From an uncultured Collinsella sp. (GTDB lineage Bacteria; Actinomycetota; Coriobacteriia; Coriobacteriales; Coriobacteriaceae), in NCBI GenBank assembly GCA_900544135.1, contig UQTU01000008.1, positions 37,151-101,150 on the forward strand: DNA of 64,000 bases, read 5' to 3'. The notes beneath the pieces were generated by a model. It saw only the letters and a program-made list of their open reading frames with translations, was not told the DNA's origin and searched no databases. Shown here in pieces: positions 60,483 through 64,000 of the stretch. A program made the translations under genes and the position numbers. The stretch's first letter is position 1, and every line of letters begins with the position of its first letter.

Positions 60483-61547
60483 ATGAACAACAGCCTTCGC
60501 GGTCGCGACTACCTCAACATCCACGATCTTTCCTCTGAGGATTTCCGTTACCTCATCGATCTTGCCTGGAACCTCAAGGCCCAGAAAAAGTCCGGTGTCG
60601 ACCAGCGCTACTTCCCCGGCAAGAACGTTCTCGCCAACTTTGAGTGGGGCTCGACCCGCACTCGTTGCGCCTTTGAGACCTCTTGCAACGACCTGGGCAT
60701 GGGCTTCACCTATCTGACCAACTCCCACATGGGCGATTGCGAGACCATCGAGGATGCCATGCGCGTCTTCAACGGCATGTATGATCTCATTGTCTATCGT
60801 GCGCAAAAGGACGAGCAGTTCCTCTATGATGTCGCCGACTTGGTCGATATTCCAGTCATCAATGCCCTCACCCTCGGCGATCACCCGACCCAGATGCTCG
60901 CTGACGCTCTCACGATGGAGGAGCAGTGGGGTGGTCTGCGCACGAGCCGTGGCAAGAAGATGGCCTTCGTTGGCAACTGCGCCGGCGCCCCCGTGTGGTA
61001 TGGCCGTCTGTGCGCGATGCTCGACATGGACTTCCTCGCCATCGGCCCCGACGACCTCCGTCACCAGATGTGCAAGGAAATGATCGAGGAGGTTGAGGCC
61101 TGCTACGCCAAGTATGCGCCTAACAGGACCTTCACCATCACCTCTGACCTTGATGCTCTGGACGGTGTCGACGTAATCGTTACCGAGGAGTGGCGCTACA
61201 TCAACCCCGAGTGCGGCGACGAGGTTCTGGACCCCGACGACTACAACTCTTGGCTTGGCGACGCCGAGTCCCTGTACCCCTATCGCGTCACCAGTGAGCT
61301 GTGCAAGCGCACCAACAACCCCGACATCTTCTGCATGCACGAGCTCCCCTCTGTTCACAACGCAAATCACCGCGTTGGCAAGATGTTGCTCGACCAGTGC
61401 AAGAACGACCTGCATCGTGAAATCATCACCGAGGGCTTTGAGATTGCGGACGAGTGCTTTGAGGCCAACGCGTCGGTCATCTTCCGTGAGGCAGAGAACC
61501 GTCAGCACACCATTAAGGCCGTTATGTGCGCCCTTCTGGGTCTCTAG
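60483..61547 (+). CDS. Ornithine/putrescine carbamoyltransferase-family protein with unusual active site
   Basis: 354 residues. The carbamoyl-phosphate site is seen as ANFEWGSTRTRCAFE (57-61 STRTR) and LGDHPTQMLAD (134-137). Typical ornithine enzymes have F-E-K-x-STRTR; here the Lys is Trp. The amine-binding H-C-L-P loop is CMHELPSVHN, with Glu replacing the Cys. So the accepted amine may not be ornithine; putrescine is a candidate because the deiminase lies just upstream, but a YgeW-like unknown carbamoyltransferase is equally possible. It probably works in the catabolic direction, giving carbamoyl phosphate for ATP synthesis; no carbamate kinase is in the window. Confidence 0.82.
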   Translation: MNNSLRGRDYLNIHDLSSEDFRYLIDLAWNLKAQKKSGVDQRYFPGKNVLANFEWGSTRTRCAFETSCNDLGMGFTYLTNSHMGDCETIEDAMRVFNGMYDLIVYRAQKDEQFLYDVADLVDIPVINALTLGDHPTQMLADALTMEEQWGGLRTSRGKKMAFVGNCAGAPVWYGRLCAMLDMDFLAIGPDDLRHQMCKEMIEEVEACYAKYAPNRTFTITSDLDALDGVDVIVTEEWRYINPECGDEVLDPDDYNSWLGDAESLYPYRVTSELCKRTNNPDIFCMHELPSVHNANHRVGKMLLDQCKNDLHREIITEGFEIADECFEANASVIFREAENRQHTIKAVMCALLGL

Positions 61548-61558
61548 GAGCTGTATCA

Positions 61559-62824
61559 ATGGAAAATGCAAAGTTAAAGAGCAGCAAGGTTTACGCATGG
61601 GTTCTCGTGATCGCGCTCGGCCTCATGTCTGCCGGTACGACCGGATCCTATAGCGTAATCGCTGGCTCCTTCGTCGCGCCCGTGTGCGAGGAGTTCGGAT
61701 TTGACTACTCCATCTTCTCGTATTACTTCACTGCAACGCTCATTGGTCTTGCAGCGGCTCTTCCGTTTGTCGGAAAACTCATCCCCAAGGTTGTTGGCAA
61801 GTTTTGGCTCCCCGTCGTCGAGCTTATTCTGCTCGCCGCTGGCGCAGGCATGGCCTTCTACACCGAAGTCTGGATGTTCATCGCAGCTGGTGCTTTGATT
61901 GGCGTTTGCTTCGCCTTCACTACCGGCGTCGCCATGTCCGATGTTATTGACCAGTGGTTCAAAAAATCTGGCGGCCTGGCAATTGGTCTCGCTTGGGCAG
62001 TGAACTCGATTTACATGCTCATCATGAGTCCCGTCATCACCTCTGTCATTGAGGCTGCTGGCTGGAGGACTGGTTATCTGGTGCTCGCTGGCGTCTCCGC
62101 CGTGCTCATTCTTCCCGCTTCCATGCTGATTATCCGCTATAAGCCCCAGGACAAGGGCATGCTGCCCTATGGCTATGTCGAAGGCGAGACGGTCGCCGAG
62201 ACCGAGGAGACGACCGAGGATAGTGCACGTGGCGTTAGCTACGCACGCGCTATTAAGTCGCCTGCATTCTTTTTCTGCATCGGCTTCCTCTGCCTCGTTC
62301 AGCTTACTTGCTGCATGAACCAGCTGTTCCCCACCTATGCCGCCGAGGTCGGCTTTAGCCCCATGGTGGGTGGCTTCATGGTTTCCGCCGCATCGCTGTT
62401 CGACCTGTTCCTCAACCCGATCGTCGGTACCACTTGCGATAAGTTTGGCAGCACCAAGGCCATTCTGAGCTGGCTCGCCGTCTCGATTCTCTCCTTTGTC
62501 ATGCTCATGATGAGCAGCGGCAACTCGACGCTCAGCATTCTTGCTGCCGGTGTTAACGACGTCATGTACGTCATCGCCGGCACCGCTCTGACCGTTTTGG
62601 TGATGGACGTCTTTGGCTCCCGTGACTTTGGTCGCATCTTCGCGCTCATCTGCTCCGTGGGCTATATCGTCGGCGCCTTTGGCATGCCCGTCATGATGAA
62701 GGTATACGAGCTTGTCGGCTCCTTCCAGGGCGTTTTCATCTTCTGTATTGCATGCAACGTCATCATCGGTCTGTTCTTGCTACTGGCAAAGAAGACTGGT
62801 AAGAGCCTCTCTTGGGACGAATAG
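61559..62824 (+). CDS. MFS transporter, second of two paralogues
   Basis: 421 residues, 12 helices, starting 11 bases after the carbamoyltransferase stop codon with TAGGAG in the gap, so co-transcribed with it. It shares long blocks with the first MFS: YAWVLVIALGLMSAGTTGSY, VAMSDVIDQWF, LTCCMNQLFPTYA and SVGYIVGAFGMPVMMKVYE. It probably carries the substrate or product of the deiminase/carbamoyltransferase path. Terminator at 62874. Confidence 0.88.
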   Translation: MENAKLKSSKVYAWVLVIALGLMSAGTTGSYSVIAGSFVAPVCEEFGFDYSIFSYYFTATLIGLAAALPFVGKLIPKVVGKFWLPVVELILLAAGAGMAFYTEVWMFIAAGALIGVCFAFTTGVAMSDVIDQWFKKSGGLAIGLAWAVNSIYMLIMSPVITSVIEAAGWRTGYLVLAGVSAVLILPASMLIIRYKPQDKGMLPYGYVEGETVAETEETTEDSARGVSYARAIKSPAFFFCIGFLCLVQLTCCMNQLFPTYAAEVGFSPMVGGFMVSAASLFDLFLNPIVGTTCDKFGSTKAILSWLAVSILSFVMLMMSSGNSTLSILAAGVNDVMYVIAGTALTVLVMDVFGSRDFGRIFALICSVGYIVGAFGMPVMMKVYELVGSFQGVFIFCIACNVIIGLFLLLAKKTGKSLSWDE

Positions 62825-62873
62825 TTCGATTCGTCTTAGTCATACGCTGTAGGAGTTAATCTGCAGCAGCTTT

Positions 62874-62904
62874 AGGGCATCGGCTAACGCCGGTGCCCTT
62901 TTTC
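62874..62904 (+). terminator. Terminator after second MFS gene
   Basis: AGGGCATCGG, loop, CCGGTGCCCT followed by TTTTTC. It ends the deiminase-carbamoyltransferase-MFS unit, directly before the IS3 remnant. Confidence 0.88.
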
Positions 62905-63870
62905 ATGGAAGGGACTGCGGACAAAAAGTTGGACCATCAGGTCCGGTTTGGAGTCCGCATGACATACAGTAGAGCCGTAGTGGAGAGGGCCGGGGAGCTA
63001 CGCCGCTCCGGGCTCTCGTGCAGGGAGATAGCCCGGGAGCTCGACGGGCCGAGCAAGAGCGCCGTCGCGCGCTGGACGAGGGCCGGGGCCGCGGGCGGAA
63101 CCGTCGGGAGGGCGGTCGCGAAGATGGATCTGCCGAAGGTCGTCGGGGACGGTCCGGTGTACCCCGACATCGACCCGGACGACAAGGACGCCCTGATAGA
63201 GCGCCTCGTCCTGGAGAACGCCGTCCTCAGGGCGGTGAACGACGTTTTAAAAGCCGCGAGCCTCGACGGGATGTCGAACAGGGAGAAGACCCTGGTGATA
63301 GACCGCCTGAGGCCGTGCGGGAAGTGGTCCTTGAGAGAACTCACGAGTTCCTTGGGGATATCAAAGAGCTCCTATGAGTACCAGCGCCGCGCGATCGCGA
63401 GGCCCGACCGGCTCGCGCCCCTGCGCGCGCTCGTGCGCAGGATCTTCACCGAGGACGGTGAGGGGGCGCGGGGGTACCGCTTCGTGACGGCGCGCCTGCG
63501 CGAGCTCGACGAGCCCGTGCGCGCCTCGGAGAAGGTCGTCCTCCGCATCATGCGCGAGGAGGGCCTGGTCCCCAGGTGGATGAGGAGGAAGAGGAGGGCC
63601 TACAGCTCCTACGCGGGCGAGCCGACGCCGGCCCCGCCGAACCTCGTGCGCCGCGACTTCCGCTCGGCCCTGCCGAACTTCCTGTGGCTCACCGACATCA
63701 CCGAGTTCAGGCTGCCCTCCGGCAGGAAGGTCTACCTGTCGGCCATCAGGGACTGCTTCGACTCCTCGGTCGTGGCGTGGAGGGCCGGCGAGAGACCGGA
63801 CGCCGCGCTCGCCAACTCGACGCTCGAGGACGCCTGCGCCCGGCTGGCGCCCGGCGAGCGCCCCGTCATC
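62905..63870 (+). mobile_element. IS3-family element, 3' part lost
   Basis: Begins close after the terminator with a TGGAAGGGACTGCGGACAAA-type end. It contains one long transposase frame that stops inside the catalytic domain where another insertion-sequence end (TGTTAGCGTC...) begins at 63871. Confidence 0.7.
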
Positions 63871-63876
63871 TGTTAG
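62959..63876 (+). pseudogene. IS3-family transposase, C-terminally truncated
   Basis: 305 residues from ATG at 62959. An N-terminal HTH (ELRRSGLSCREIARELDGPS) and a leucine-zipper-like stretch (ALIERLVLENAVLRAVNDVL) are fused to the OrfB domain (LGISKSSYEYQRR, GYRFVTARLRELDE, RIMREEGLVPRWMRRKRR). The first catalytic Asp is in FLWLTDITEFRLPSGRKVYL. The second (usually P-V-I-H-S-D-x-G) is lost: after GERPVI the frame reads C-stop as foreign DNA begins. It is inactive. Confidence 0.85.
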
Positions 63877-64000
63877 CGTCAATATATTTTTCACCATTTT
63901 CACCAACGTATTTTCGCCAATCGCGCCAACGCGGATGCGCCGCTTTCGGCGTCTAGGCTCCCTCCTCCTTCCCGTCCTCACCGCCGATGGATACGTCCTT
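63871..64000 (-). mobile_element. End of another insertion sequence (IS21-like), running off the window
   Basis: TGTTAGCGTCAATATATTTT with repeated TTTTCACC and TTTTCGCC motifs resembles an IS21-type terminus. A minus-strand frame 63953-64000 ends KDVSIGGEDGKEEGA-stop and would be the C-terminus of its last gene. The family call is tentative. Confidence 0.5.
63953..64000 (-). CDS. Partial C-terminus of an IS-encoded protein
   Basis: Sixteen codons including the stop, open to the window edge. The short sequence KDVSIGGEDGKEEGA gives no family. Position inside an insertion-sequence end suggests it is the helper or transposase gene of that element. Confidence 0.35.
   Translation of the reverse strand, partial: KDVSIGGEDGKEEGA

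Overview
The window looks like a chromosomal segment of a high-GC gut actinobacterium of the Coriobacteriia, most likely Collinsella. This is inference from gene content and codon use: glycerol/iron alcohol dehydrogenases, polyferredoxins, a redoxin-ferredoxin operon, GTG/TTG starts and many defence remnants. I could not search databases. No tRNA, rRNA or CRISPR array was seen.

Layout. 1-9376 is ordinary chromosome: a TPR protein (cut by the window edge), an Fe-alcohol dehydrogenase, two GldA-type dehydrogenases, a ferredoxin-like protein, YchF, a divergent HTH/unknown pair around a perfect 24-bp palindrome, and asparaginase. guaA (9643-11241) is the anchor of an accessory island. Copies of its 3' end recur at 13787-13802 and, more weakly, at 19547-19556. 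Between them lie three methyltransferases; then a ToxN/AbiQ-like gene, a yjdF gene with a probable riboswitch, and an AbiF (Abi_2) gene cut in two by an IS21 element and followed by two tandem structured RNAs. After that comes a graveyard (AbiEi/AbiEii, IS30 end, DUF3800), then a single-chain restriction-modification-specificity protein with its own tyrosine recombinase and a silent specificity cassette, and an IS200-type element.

28185-32887 is a stress/redox block: three consecutive SirTM-like sirtuins, a divergent TetR with a near-palindromic operator, a cupin, an HxlR regulator and a flavodoxin-fold oxidoreductase. 33068-39535 holds an AAA/DUF4143 ATPase, a type IIA topoisomerase pair and a sugar acetyltransferase. 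39711-45240 encodes a giant Tat-exported, LAxTG-type surface protein and a LuxR regulator. 45898-49086 has a PadR-DUF1700 operon, an IS481 remnant and a membrane protein plus trypsin-like protease pair. 49255-53216 is a two-component system divergent from a redox operon (a 48-aa CXXC protein, a NapH-like ferredoxin and a TlpA-like lipoprotein). 53424-56678 is a fused ABC exporter flanked by REP-like hairpins. 56838-62824 is a deiminase/carbamoyltransferase module with two paralogous MFS transporters and a TetR regulator; the deiminase is frameshifted as read. The right edge holds an IS3 transposase broken by another insertion sequence.

The most interesting parts are the guaA-linked defence island (IS-split AbiF with tandem RNAs; R-M-S fusion with cassette switching) and the triple sirtuin operon.
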